DNA of 64,000 nt from Craspedostauros australis (GCA_026770025.1 JAMXDE010000085.1:1-64000); one strand, 5' to 3'. Positions 33,281 through 42,989 are shown, counted from the stretch's first letter. Program-made: numbers and translations. Notes: a model not told the origin generated them from the sequence alone.

Positions 33281-33643
33281 ATGCTCTATATACTTGAAAC
33301 AAAATTACGTGAGAACAAGCCTTTATTATTTGCATTAACTTCTATTTATGGTATAGGGTTGACTAAAGCAAGGACATTGTGTAAAAAATTAGGCTTTTCA
33401 TCTAATTTAAAAGTTAAACACTTGACTCAAGAACAAACTTTTGATTTACTAAAACTTATTGATAGGTTGGGTTGGAAAATCAATAATGAGTTAAGGAAAT
33501 TTGAGTCATTTCAAATAAAACGATTAATTTTAACAAGGTCTTACCGTGGAATACGTCGAATTAAGGGTCTTCCGGTACGTGGTCAGCGAACCCATACTAA
33601 TGCTAAATCGGCTCGTCGTGTTCGAAAATTACTTTTAATATGA
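33281..33643 (+). CDS. rps13: Ribosomal protein S13
   Basis: 120-aa small-subunit head protein. Helix-two-turn-helix-like N-terminal segment LTSIYGIGLTKARTLCKKLG (~19-38) and the C-terminal GLPVRGQRTHTNAKSARR motif (~96-113) are textbook S13. Its stop codon TGA overlaps the nad9 ATG (ATGA, 33640-33643), a coupled arrangement. This TGA stop is direct evidence that UGA is not read as Trp in this genome. Confidence 0.95.
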   Translation: MLYILETKLRENKPLLFALTSIYGIGLTKARTLCKKLGFSSNLKVKHLTQEQTFDLLKLIDRLGWKINNELRKFESFQIKRLILTRSYRGIRRIKGLPVRGQRTHTNAKSARRVRKLLLI

Positions 33644-34212
33644 ATAATTTATTTGTTACTGAAAATCTTAAAATATTAACTCGATCGTTGCCGATCGTAA
33701 AAATACAATTTCATCATAATGATGTTACTTTAATCGTTAAGAAGGAGCATATTTTTTCCGTTCTATTGTTTTTAAAAAATCACATAAATTTTCAGTTTAA
33801 AATGCTAACTTGTATTTCTGGTGTCGATTATCCTGAAAACGTTAACAGATTTACGCTTGTCTATGAACTTTTGAGTGTTAGGTACAATACTCGTTTAAGA
33901 GTTAAAACATTCACAAATGAATTATCTCCTGTTGATTCTGTTGAAAATGTTTTTCTGGCTGCGGGTTGGTATGAGTCTGAGATTTGGGATATGTTTGGGA
34001 TATTTTTTGCCAATCATAGCAATTTAGTTCGTCTTCTTACTGATTATGGTTTTGAAGGTTACCCACTTAGAAAAGACTTCCCTCTTACAGGATTTATTGA
34101 GGTGAGCTATGATTACACTCGTAAACGGGTGTCTAATGAAAGGGTGGAGTTGGCTCAAGAGTTTCGAGCTTTTAAATTTGCGTCTCCTTGGGAATCTCTT
34201 GAATTAAAATAA
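33640..34212 (+). CDS. nad9: NADH dehydrogenase subunit 9
   Basis: 190-aa 30-kDa subunit of the complex I matrix arm (NuoC homologue). Conserved: VFLAAGWYESEIWDMFGIFF (~104-123) and LTDYGFEGYPLRKDFPLTGF (~133-152). The start overlaps the rps13 stop by 4 nt. The stop TAA is followed in the same frame by TTG AAA ATG, the ATG being the rps14 start, so one stop codon separates two genes that share a frame. Confidence 0.96.
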   Translation: MNNLFVTENLKILTRSLPIVKIQFHHNDVTLIVKKEHIFSVLLFLKNHINFQFKMLTCISGVDYPENVNRFTLVYELLSVRYNTRLRVKTFTNELSPVDSVENVFLAAGWYESEIWDMFGIFFANHSNLVRLLTDYGFEGYPLRKDFPLTGFIEVSYDYTRKRVSNERVELAQEFRAFKFASPWESLELK

Positions 34213-34218
34213 TTGAAA

Positions 34219-34518
34219 ATGAAAAAAATATTTGCAAAAGATACGTTAAATCGAAAATTAGTAAATCTAACTGAATTGAAGACTTTTATATCGAAACATA
34301 TTTCTTTAAATCAAAATTTACCGCAGACTCTTAGATGGAGAGTCTTGTATAATTTGTCTCAGTCAATAAAAAATAATTCAAAAACGCATTTATCGAATAG
34401 GTGTATCAAAACAATTAATCGAAGAACTTTTTTTAAATTTTCAAAATTTTCACGGGTTGTTTTTTTACGATTAGCTAAAGCAGGTTTAATTAGTGGTATC
34501 CGTAAATCTGTTTGGTAA
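34219..34518 (+). CDS. rps14: Ribosomal protein S14
   Basis: 99-aa small-subunit protein, zinc-free type. The C-terminal half has NRCIKTINRRTFFKFSKFSR and the end LAKAGLISGIRKSVW, matching the family pattern (FKLSRIKLRELASEGLLPGVKKSSW type). The ATG at 34219 is preferred over the TTG at 34213. It is in frame with nad9, six bases after its stop. cox1 follows 21 bp downstream. Confidence 0.92.
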   Translation: MKKIFAKDTLNRKLVNLTELKTFISKHISLNQNLPQTLRWRVLYNLSQSIKNNSKTHLSNRCIKTINRRTFFKFSKFSRVVFLRLAKAGLISGIRKSVW

Positions 34519-34530
34519 CGTTCGTTTTAG

Positions 34531-35793
<1,263 letters not shown>

Positions 35794-35799
35794 TAATTA

Positions 35800-37956
35800 A
35801 TGACTATCTTGATTAAACGATTTGTGATAAAGCATGATGCTTACCTGAGAGGGCTAACCTCACAAGGGACCATAGCATGCATCAGAAGGCGCTCTGAAAG
35901 AGTGAGTGCCAAGCTATTAACTGATATGGGTAGGTTTACGAATCCCAGTTACAACTTTCTGGCAGGGTCTGAAGTCCCTATTAAACGATTGAGTGTTAGA
36001 AATTACGTAGTCTTTCTTTCACCAAGCAAGTTCAACAAGCCGGCTGCAAGTAGCAGTTTTAAAAAGGGGAGCCCTAAGTTAGTTTTGCGACGAAAACGAA
36101 CGGAATTCGCGATGACTCGAAGTTCGAAAGAATGGGGGTTACGGAGGGTCCATAGTACTGCGCCATCTTGCAGGAAGGGACCTAGTTGTGTTAGGTTTGA
36201 CAAGGATACGCTTTCGGGTGTATACAAATCAAATCAGTTGGACTTATTAAGATCTTATATTATTAGTAACAAAAAATGTGTTAATTTGAGTAGTATCATG
36301 TCTGATCCAAATTTTCTAATTGCCGCTTGGGCTAGAATCCGCTCTAATAGTGGGAGTTTAACTTTTGCTTTGAGTAAAGAAACTTTAGATGGAATCGCTC
36401 TATCTTGGTTTGAGGAAACTGCAAATACCATGCGGAACGGAATATTCCAATTTTCTCCTTCTAGAAGAACTTACATTTCTAAGTCTGATGGGGGGAAGAG
36501 ACCCTTAACTATGCCTTCTCCGAGAGATAAGATTGTCCAAGAAGCTATGCGTTTTTTATTAATGCCGGTTTTCGAAGGTGATTTTAGCAAAAACTCTCAT
36601 GGTTGGGTATCCGGTAGAGGCTGTCATACTGCTTTAAACCAAATTAAAATGGAATTTGCCCACGATAATTGGCTTATTGAAGGGGATATTGATCAACAAT
36701 TCCCAAGTTTGAATCATCAGGTATTAGACAAATTATTGAAAACCAAGATAGATGACCAAGCTTTTATAGACTTAATTTACAAATACCTTAGGGTGGGTTA
36801 TGGCGAGTCCCCAGACAAAATAGTTAAAATGCGTATTGGGACAAGCCAAGGAGGAGTTTTATCTCCTGTTCTAGCGAACATTTATATGACTCCTTTTGAC
36901 AAATGGGTTGAAAAAGATCTTATACCTAAATATACTAAAGGTAAAAGAAGGAAAGCCAACCCTGTTTATACAAAAATGATACGTTCCGGAAAAGTTACTG
37001 ATCACTCTATTCCTAGTTTGTATGCACATGATCGAAATTTTATTAGACTTCACTATGTTCGTTATGCGGACGATTTCATCATGGGTTTAAATGGTCCGAA
37101 AATTTATTGTAAGCAAATGGTTGATGAGTGCAAAACATTTTTGTTTGAACAACTAAAACTTACCTTAAACATCGAAAAGACCAAGATAACTCATAGTCAG
37201 TTAGATTCCGCAACATTTTTAGGTTATCGTGTATACAAAACTAAGCTTTCTAAAATGAAAATAGCTTATAATCTCAAAGGTCAGCTTTCTCGTAGAACCA
37301 CTAATATTATTTTAGACGGTCCTATAGATCGAATTGTAAAAAAATTGGATGAACGAGGTTACACCAAAAAAGACGGTTCACCTACCAGAAATGGAAGATT
37401 CATAAATCATACGTTGTATGATATGATAGAACATTATAAAATGGTGGAAAGAGGTATTCTTCAATATTACAAGTTAGCTAATAATTATGGTAGAGTCGCT
37501 GCTAGAGTACATTATATCTTAAAATACTCTTGTGCCCTTACTATTGCCTCTAAGATGAAACTTACTACCTTACGGAGGGTATTTAATAAATACGGCAAGA
37601 ATCTTAATATTAAAGATGAATCGGGTAAAATTATTATTAATTATCCGACGGTCGATTATCGTCGTCCGAAAAAGTTTACTATAGCTCCTAGATTAGACTA
37701 TTCTTCATTAGAAGCATATATTGATCAGTATGATCGTCGAGTACAAAGAGGTCGTAAGGATCTTAAAGGTCCTTGTGTATTATGTGGCAGTAATCAGGAT
37801 ATTGAAATTCATCACGTTCGAAAACTTAGTAAAACTAAGCGTAAAGACTACTTATCTGGTATGATGTCTAGAATGAATCGAAAACAAGTTCCTGTTTGCA
37901 AAAAATGTCATATAAAAATACATCAGGGCGTATACGATGGCAAACGAGTCAAATAA
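35800..37956 (+). CDS. Group II intron-encoded reverse transcriptase/maturase/HNH endonuclease
   Basis: Up to 718 aa. The RT domain spans ~215-475, with the catalytic YADDFIMG motif at ~424-431, FSPSRRTYISKSDGGKRPL in the fingers region and GTSQGGVLSPVLANIYM (~348-364). A maturase (X) domain follows. A C-terminal HNH endonuclease has CVLCGSNQDIEIHHV (~663-677) and VPVCKKCHIKIHQG. All motifs are intact. The ATG at 35800 is only 74 nt from the splice site, so the first ~140 codons overlap intron domain I RNA. The true start may be downstream (for example ATG 36298, close before the region conserved in such proteins). The frame equals that of cox1 exon 1, interrupted by one TAA. Confidence 0.93.
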   Translation: MTILIKRFVIKHDAYLRGLTSQGTIACIRRRSERVSAKLLTDMGRFTNPSYNFLAGSEVPIKRLSVRNYVVFLSPSKFNKPAASSSFKKGSPKLVLRRKRTEFAMTRSSKEWGLRRVHSTAPSCRKGPSCVRFDKDTLSGVYKSNQLDLLRSYIISNKKCVNLSSIMSDPNFLIAAWARIRSNSGSLTFALSKETLDGIALSWFEETANTMRNGIFQFSPSRRTYISKSDGGKRPLTMPSPRDKIVQEAMRFLLMPVFEGDFSKNSHGWVSGRGCHTALNQIKMEFAHDNWLIEGDIDQQFPSLNHQVLDKLLKTKIDDQAFIDLIYKYLRVGYGESPDKIVKMRIGTSQGGVLSPVLANIYMTPFDKWVEKDLIPKYTKGKRRKANPVYTKMIRSGKVTDHSIPSLYAHDRNFIRLHYVRYADDFIMGLNGPKIYCKQMVDECKTFLFEQLKLTLNIEKTKITHSQLDSATFLGYRVYKTKLSKMKIAYNLKGQLSRRTTNIILDGPIDRIVKKLDERGYTKKDGSPTRNGRFINHTLYDMIEHYKMVERGILQYYKLANNYGRVAARVHYILKYSCALTIASKMKLTTLRRVFNKYGKNLNIKDESGKIIINYPTVDYRRPKKFTIAPRLDYSSLEAYIDQYDRRVQRGRKDLKGPCVLCGSNQDIEIHHVRKLSKTKRKDYLSGMMSRMNRKQVPVCKKCHIKIHQGVYDGKRVK

Positions 37957-37984
37957 AACTTCTGTCCAATTTTAACATGAGTGA

Positions 37985-38018
37985 GAGCCGTATGCAGGGA
38001 AACTTGCACGTACGGTTC
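37985..38018 (+). other. Group II intron domain V
   Basis: A 34-nt hairpin with the catalytic AGC near its 5' side, a two-nucleotide bulge region and a GAAA tetraloop; the closing strand is ACGGTTC. It sits 29 nt after the ORF stop and 45 nt before the 3' splice site, the expected location. Confidence 0.9.
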
Positions 38019-38063
38019 GGGGTCGACTTATTGATAAGTAACGAGATTGGTAAGTTAGGCCAC

Positions 38064-38383
38064 TTCTTTCTATGGGTGCAATTTTTTCAGTATTTGGTGG
38101 TATATATTATTGGTTTGATAAAATCACTGGTGTTAAATATTCTGAAATTTTAGCACAAATTCATTTTTGGACGTTTTTTGCAGGCGTTAATTTAACTTTT
38201 TTTCCAATGCATTGGTTAGGAGTTGCTGGTATGCCTCGTCGTATTCCTGATTACCCAGATGCTTTTTACGCTTTCAATAAAGTAGCGTCGTGGGGTTCAT
38301 ATATTTCAGCAGCATCGTTTCTTCTTTTTTTCTTTATTGCATTTGAAGCGTTTTATTCAAACCGAATAACAACAAAACATTAA
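38064..38383 (+). CDS. cox1: Cytochrome c oxidase subunit 1, exon 2
   Basis: Encodes the last two bases of codon 396 (giving GTT, Val) through the stop, 106 aa. It starts TT CTT TCT ATG, restoring [17 protein letters not shown], then [19 protein letters not shown] and [13 protein letters not shown], all typical of the COX1 C-terminal third. The ATG at 38072 is internal, not a start. Ends 14 bp before atp6. Confidence 0.94.
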
Positions 38384-38397
38384 TTTAAAGTTCTTGA

Positions 38398-39156
38398 ATG
38401 CTATATAGTCCTTTAGATCAATTTAAAATAGCTCCTTTATTTAGTTTAGTCATTGTTGGTGTAGATTTATCTGCAACAAATTTTTTGTTAGTCTCTTTAT
38501 TAACTATTTTTACTCTGCGGAGCTTAGTTTTTTTAATGAAAGATATTCATTCTAATTCATTTTTCGTAATTCCAACTGGATGGCAGCATCTTATTGAGAA
38601 AATTTACGGTCTTATCACTCAACTTCTCTCAGATATTATCACAACTGGGAGTGAAAAATATTTTCCGGTAATGGCTTTATTGTTTATTTTTATTCTTTCA
38701 AATAACTTAATTGGTCTTGTTCCATACAGTTTCACTGTAACTAGTCATATTACCCTTACTTTTTTTATGTCTTTTTCAATTTTTGTTGCTATGAATGTGA
38801 TAGGTTTTCAGAAACACGGTATCGAGTTTTTTTCACTTTTTTTACCTGCCAATACGGGATTCTTTCTTGCTTTATTAATCGTGCCTATTGAGTTAATTTC
38901 GTTTATTGCTAAGCCTATCAGTTTAGGTGTGCGACTTTTTATTAATTTAATGGCAGGACATAGTTTGCTAAAGGTAATTGTCGGATTCTCATGGAATATA
39001 CTTTTGGTAGAAAACTTGCAAGCAATTATTTTTGTAATTCCTCTTTTAATATTAGTAATTTTAATGGGTTTAGAGCTTGGGGTAGCTCTTATTCAGGCTT
39101 ACGTTTTTATAACCTTAAGTTCCATTTATTTAAATGAAAGTGAGGCATTACATTAA
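38398..39156 (+). CDS. atp6: ATP synthase subunit 6 (a)
   Basis: 252-aa membrane subunit a of the F0 sector. The essential Arg is in ISLGVRLFINLMAGH (~175-189), and the C-terminal helix ELGVALIQAYVFITLSSIYL is intact. About six hydrophobic segments. Normal length and no cleavable-presequence sign. Followed by a non-conserved ORF island. Confidence 0.96.
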   Translation: MLYSPLDQFKIAPLFSLVIVGVDLSATNFLLVSLLTIFTLRSLVFLMKDIHSNSFFVIPTGWQHLIEKIYGLITQLLSDIITTGSEKYFPVMALLFIFILSNNLIGLVPYSFTVTSHITLTFFMSFSIFVAMNVIGFQKHGIEFFSLFLPANTGFFLALLIVPIELISFIAKPISLGVRLFINLMAGHSLLKVIVGFSWNILLVENLQAIIFVIPLLILVILMGLELGVALIQAYVFITLSSIYLNESEALH

Positions 39157-39163
39157 TTTATAG

Positions 39164-39523
39164 TTAAAGAAGCTTATAATCTTTAAACAGTATCTTTTTG
39201 GCAGGTTGATTGAAGAACAACCATATTTAGCTTTTAGCCAGAATCTTGAAAAGTATTTCAGTTGCTCTGAAGTCTTCAAGAAAATCAAAAATCAATTTAA
39301 TGTTATTGATAGTATTTTAGATACTCCAGACAACATTTCACGAAGATTGGTTACAAGTAGCAATCGGACTAACTTCGAAAGAATAGTCTCGTACGGGTAT
39401 CTTGAAGAAAACTTCAAGGACGACAGATACAGAGCAGGAAGGTTGTACACAAATATAATGAAATGTACAACAGTAAAGAGTATTTGGATAGGCTTAGCTT
39501 GGAGCTTGATTATTCGGAAGTAA
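39164..39523 (+). pseudogene. Unrecognised ORF fragment without ATG start (orf A)
   Basis: The frame is open from 39164 to 39523 but contains no ATG near its 5' end; the first likely initiator is TTG at 39206 (105 codons). The product is polar and charged up to about residue 85 and resembles nothing I recognise. It overlaps the next ORF (39463) by 61 nt in another frame. The charged N-terminal part would continue smoothly into that ORF if one base were gained or lost near the ATGAAATG at 39458-39465. Either two overlapping genes or one frameshifted gene; I favour the latter weakly. Confidence 0.4.
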
Positions 39524-40146
39524 CAAATTTAATGAAAAGTACCTCTTCAAAAGATCAAAAAGCTCTAAGTCGTTACTTAAATAGGAAATTTTACACCTGC
39601 GCTTATTTAGCTCGAAAGGAGCTTCAGGAAAATTCTCATAATCCTTCTCTATATGGTGGAATAATGGATCTTAATTTTTTACTTAAATTCTTTCTTACGA
39701 CTTTCGTCTTACTATTTTCTCCTACTTTAGCTTTGTTCTTTTTACTGATCAGATGCTTTTTCCTTATCTTTAACCAAAAGCAGGCTCTGGCAGCGGTTGA
39801 AATCATAGCTTTTCCGCTTTTGTGGAGTTCACTTTACAATATTTCCGTCATGTTTTTAGATTTTCACATTGTTGTAACTCCATCAAATAATCAAGACCTG
39901 GGGGTGGGACTCCTAAAAAATTATGATAAATTGCTCTTCCCTTCCTTAACTTTCCAAGCTTATCACATTTTCTCTATATTATCAAAGGTCTTTTCTTGTG
40001 AAATCAATTTAACGTACTTGAATCCCTTAGGTCTTATAAGACTAATCATCGCAAGTTTTCTTCATCCTTGTTTAAGTCAAGCCAAAAAGAAGGATGAAGA
40101 AAAAAATAACCTAGTCCTATATAGTTTTTCCTTTTTTTTTGTTTAA
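39463..40146 (+). CDS. Unrecognised membrane-protein ORF (orf B, 227 aa)
   Basis: Begins ATG TAC. Residues 1-65 are polar (Ser/Lys/Glu-rich); residues ~70-100 and ~105-130 are strongly hydrophobic, and more hydrophobic stretches lie near 155-170 and 188-202. The C-terminus is KKKDEEKNN followed by a short hydrophobic tail. No known family recognised. The codons end in C more often than in the neighbouring nad/cox genes (CTC, TTC and TCC are frequent), which hints at foreign or relaxed origin. Possibly the downstream part of a gene broken at ~39460. Confidence 0.5.
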   Translation: MYNSKEYLDRLSLELDYSEVTNLMKSTSSKDQKALSRYLNRKFYTCAYLARKELQENSHNPSLYGGIMDLNFLLKFFLTTFVLLFSPTLALFFLLIRCFFLIFNQKQALAAVEIIAFPLLWSSLYNISVMFLDFHIVVTPSNNQDLGVGLLKNYDKLLFPSLTFQAYHIFSILSKVFSCEINLTYLNPLGLIRLIIASFLHPCLSQAKKKDEEKNNLVLYSFSFFFV

Positions 40147-40155
40147 ATAGATCTC

Positions 40156-40329
40156 ATGAAAAAAATTGACAAGAACTTTTACGACAAATTACAAAAACTC
40201 TCGATATCGTCTGATAAAGATTTTTACCCTATTGTGGACTCGAATAAAAACAAAGTATCTTCAAACTCTATAACCGTTTTCGCTATAGACGAAAAAAATG
40301 GTATCGTATTCTATTGGACACTTCAATAA
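40156..40329 (+). CDS. Small unrecognised ORF (orf C, 57 aa)
   Basis: ATG-initiated, 57 codons, charged, beginning MKKIDKNFYDKLQKL and ending FYWTLQ before TAA. It lies 9 bp after orf B in the same island. Too short to assign; may be a gene remnant. The 145 bases from its end to trnF contain nothing I can support. Confidence 0.3.
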   Translation: MKKIDKNFYDKLQKLSISSDKDFYPIVDSNKNKVSSNSITVFAIDEKNGIVFYWTLQ

Positions 40330-40474
40330 GTACCATTTTTTTTCTCTTTAGATGTTGTACAAAGAAACTTACTTAAAATATTATCAGACATTGGATCATC
40401 TTAGCACATAAAGTTCGAAAGAAAGAACCCGTTTCATCCCCGAATTCAAAATAGTAGAATCCTACGACATAAAT

Positions 40475-40547
40475 GTCTAGATAGCTCAGTTGGTAGAGCA
40501 AAGGACTGAAAATCCTTGTGACGGCAGTTCAAACCTGCCTCTGGACA
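40475..40547 (+). tRNA. trnF: tRNA-Phe (GAA)
   Basis: Anticodon GAA in arm AGGAC-TGAAAAT-CCTTG region; acceptor GTCTAGA pairs with TCTGGAC; T arm GGCAG-TTCAAAC-CTGCC. rps8 starts at the next base. Confidence 0.95.
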
Positions 40548-40931
40548 ATGAAAAATCATTTATGGAACGCCTTCGCAACAATAAATAATGGTCAGTCAGC
40601 AAAAAAAAGTATTGTTATACTACCTCGTCAAAGTATACTGGAGTCTTTCTTACAAATTTTATGGGATGAGGGTTTCATATCAGGTTATAGTGTTCGTGAT
40701 TCTTACCAATTAAAAGTTTTTTTAAAATACAGAAAAACTGGTGAGCCTGCAATTAACGTTATAAAATTTATGTCTAAGCCTAGTCAAAGGGTGTATTACT
40801 CGTCTAAGCAAATTTGGAAGATTGACTCGAGTAAAACATTCCTTATTTTTTCAACTAATAAGGGTTTAAAATCTCTTAAACAGTGTAAAAAAGGTAATGT
40901 TGGAGGAGAGCCTTTTATATTTATATATTAA
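40548..40931 (+). CDS. rps8: Ribosomal protein S8
   Basis: 127-aa small-subunit protein that binds the central rRNA domain. The N-terminal domain has SILESFLQILWDEGFISGYSV, and the C-terminal segment GLKSLKQCKKGNVGGEPFIFIY is equivalent to the S8 signature before its end. The ATG directly follows trnF; an upstream TTG-initiated reading would run into the tRNA and is rejected. It heads the rps8-rpl6-rps2-rps4 run. Confidence 0.9.
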   Translation: MKNHLWNAFATINNGQSAKKSIVILPRQSILESFLQILWDEGFISGYSVRDSYQLKVFLKYRKTGEPAINVIKFMSKPSQRVYYSSKQIWKIDSSKTFLIFSTNKGLKSLKQCKKGNVGGEPFIFIY

Positions 40932-40939
40932 TAGAATTA

Positions 40940-41512
40940 ATGAGTTTACAAAAGAAACATATAATAAAGGTACCACAAAATATAAAAATAATTTATGATC
41001 AAAAAAAACAATTATTAACATTGATGGGAGATACTAAAACAAAATCACTAAAGCTTAAAGTAATAGTTTTTATCTTACCTTCTCCAAATATCATCGTAAT
41101 AAGTCAAAAGATGTGGCGTTCTCAATCTTCATTAACTCAAGGGCGTCTAAAGTCATTGCAGCAACTCACTGTGGTGTTGATTCGGCAAAGTTTAACTGAG
41201 ATTGTTTATGTCTTGTATTCGAAGTTAAAGTTAATTGGTGTTGGTTATAAGGTCTTTCCTGTGGGATCTGCAAAAGGTCAATTAAACTTTAAGCTTGGGT
41301 ATAGTCATTCAATTTATTTTAAAATACCTGAGAATATTGTTGCAGCGTGTCCTAAACAAACGAAAATATCTTTATACGGTGATGTTAGTTATGATAAATT
41401 GACCCAACTGTCAGCTTCTATTCGTGCATGTAAGACTCCGGAACCTTACAAAGGTAAGGGGGTCTTGTATGAAAAAGAGACTCTTGTTTTAAAGCGCGGG
41501 AAAAAAATTTAA
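40940..41512 (+). CDS. rpl6: Ribosomal protein L6
   Basis: 190-aa large-subunit protein. The duplicated L6 fold is suggested by two halves; the second has LKLIGVGYKVFPVG (~94-107) and the C-terminal EPYKGKGVLYEKETLVLKRGKK, the family's KGxGI signature region. It follows rps8 by 8 bp, keeping bacterial spc-operon order, and rps2 follows by 2 bp. Confidence 0.93.
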   Translation: MSLQKKHIIKVPQNIKIIYDQKKQLLTLMGDTKTKSLKLKVIVFILPSPNIIVISQKMWRSQSSLTQGRLKSLQQLTVVLIRQSLTEIVYVLYSKLKLIGVGYKVFPVGSAKGQLNFKLGYSHSIYFKIPENIVAACPKQTKISLYGDVSYDKLTQLSASIRACKTPEPYKGKGVLYEKETLVLKRGKKI

Positions 41513-41514
41513 TT

Positions 41515-42105
41515 ATGAAAATAAATAAAAATTTTAAAAAATCAAACCGTTTTTTTAAATTACAATTAATCAAATTTAAAATTTATAAGGAACAAAAAAA
41601 TATAAAAAATATTGAAATGGGGAGCTGTCTGAATCATAAAATAATAAATTTAAAAAAGGCCTTGAGATTAATATTTAAATATGTTGGAAATAAAAAGCTT
41701 GTTTGGTTTTTCAATTCTTCTACAACTTTAGGCAAAGGTTTCGTTAAAGACTCTAAAGATAATCTTATGTTTTCAAAAGACTTTAAGTATAGAAATTTGA
41801 GTTTAAATAAAGGTGTTGTGCAAAAACTTTTGTTAAATGATTCGAAAGCCTTTTCCAAGCTTTCTCAATTTAAAAAATATAATCAACGACCTGATTTGGT
41901 TGTGTTGTTTAGTTCCATTGGTCAAGAAGATAAACATGTAGTGAGACAGTGTAACGATTTGCGAATACCACTGATTAATTTTACATCAGTAAATATTGAA
42001 GCTGAACAAAAATTTAAATTAAATTACGATGTAATCTTGCAAAAGCCTATTTTAGGTGATTTGGCTTTAATTTTAACGAATGCTGTGTTAAGCCGTTTAA
42101 GATAA
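41515..42105 (+). CDS. rps2: Ribosomal protein S2
   Basis: 196-aa small-subunit protein. Family features: an N-terminal segment with residues ending LRLIFKYVGNKKLVWFFNSS, and the characteristic PDLVVLFSS...VRQCNDLRIPLINFTSVN region (~127-160), equivalent to the bacterial PDLLFVID...EARKLGIPVIAIVDTN part. It is shorter and more divergent than bacterial S2 (~240 aa), with an extended basic N-terminus. Confidence 0.85.
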   Translation: MKINKNFKKSNRFFKLQLIKFKIYKEQKNIKNIEMGSCLNHKIINLKKALRLIFKYVGNKKLVWFFNSSTTLGKGFVKDSKDNLMFSKDFKYRNLSLNKGVVQKLLLNDSKAFSKLSQFKKYNQRPDLVVLFSSIGQEDKHVVRQCNDLRIPLINFTSVNIEAEQKFKLNYDVILQKPILGDLALILTNAVLSRLR

Positions 42106-42117
42106 TTATTAGAAGAC

Positions 42118-42819
42118 ATGAGTAATAAAAGATATCAACCGTTTCATAAACAAGTTTTACGCATTAGAAAAAATATACAAAATCGGCTCAAATTATTTCG
42201 TTTTAACAAGCAGAAATGGAAAAAGCTTCAAAGATACTCACGTCGTCAATTAACGTTCACTAGAAGATTTAGAATTAAAGACCAATATCAGTTAACTGTG
42301 TCTAAATTTGCTGGTCGTGGCAATTCTTTTCGAAGAAAATTTAAAAATAATCTGTTAACTGTTAAAACGATAAAGCTTTTTTATGGAAATATAAAACAGT
42401 CTACTTTCAAAAACATAATAAGTAAAGCGAAAACCAAAGGTAATATGACACGAAGTATTGTTGACTATTTTGAATGTCGATTGGACACTGTCTTATATCG
42501 TTCGAATTTTTCATCGAGCATTGGTCAGGCTCGGCAATTAATATTGCACAAACATATTCTTGTAAACGGCCATACTGTGTCCACGTGTCATTATACGGTA
42601 GGTTCTGGGGATATTGTTCAGATCCAAAGTGATCCTAGTATTAGAAAAATGGTAAGAAAGAATATAGATATGGCTAACTTTTGGCCAATACCACCTAAGC
42701 ACTTTGTAATTAATTATAAAACATTACAATTAACATTAGCGGATAATTGTGTAGAGAGAAATACTCAACCAATATTTAATCATCATCTTAAAATTCAATC
42801 TTTAACAATTACGCTTTAA
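42118..42819 (+). CDS. rps4: Ribosomal protein S4
   Basis: 233-aa 16S-binding protein. The S4 RNA-binding domain is clear at ~123-175: ECRLDTVLYRSNFSSSIGQA, then LILHKHILVNGH. The N-terminal region is basic and divergent, and the C-terminal ~60 residues are poorly conserved. Last gene of the rps8-rpl6-rps2-rps4 series; trnN follows. Confidence 0.92.
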   Translation: MSNKRYQPFHKQVLRIRKNIQNRLKLFRFNKQKWKKLQRYSRRQLTFTRRFRIKDQYQLTVSKFAGRGNSFRRKFKNNLLTVKTIKLFYGNIKQSTFKNIISKAKTKGNMTRSIVDYFECRLDTVLYRSNFSSSIGQARQLILHKHILVNGHTVSTCHYTVGSGDIVQIQSDPSIRKMVRKNIDMANFWPIPPKHFVINYKTLQLTLADNCVERNTQPIFNHHLKIQSLTITL

Positions 42820-42836
42820 TAGAGATAGGCTTATAA

Positions 42837-42908
42837 TCTTCTGTAGCTCAGTGGTAGAGCAAGTGGCTGTTAACCATTAGGCCGTAGGTTCAAATCCTAC
42901 CTGAAGAG
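42837..42908 (+). tRNA. trnN: tRNA-Asn (GUU)
   Basis: Anticodon GTT in the arm TGGCTGTTAACCA; acceptor TCTTCTG against CTGAAGA (one T-T mismatch); T arm GTAGG-TTCAAAT-CCTAC. Confidence 0.92.
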
Positions 42909-42916
42909 TTAAAATA

Positions 42917-42989
42917 TGGAGGTAATCGGGCTCGAACCGATAACTTTGTGCTTGCAAAGCACACACTCTACCAATTGAGTTATACCCCC
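42917..42989 (-). tRNA. trnA: tRNA-Ala (UGC)
   Basis: On the minus strand: acceptor GGGGGTA pairs with TACCTCC; anticodon TGC in arm TGTGC-TTTGCAA-GCACA; T arm ATCGG-TTCGAGC-CCGAT. First of a minus-strand pair with atp8. Confidence 0.94.

Noticed and set aside
37896-38153. 85-codon ORF across the intron 3' end
   Set aside because: Covers domain V and the exon 2 junction in another frame; explained by the intron and cox1.
40548-40931. TTG start for rps8 at 40518
   Set aside because: It would read through the 3' half of trnF; the ATG directly after the tRNA fits the S8 N-terminus.
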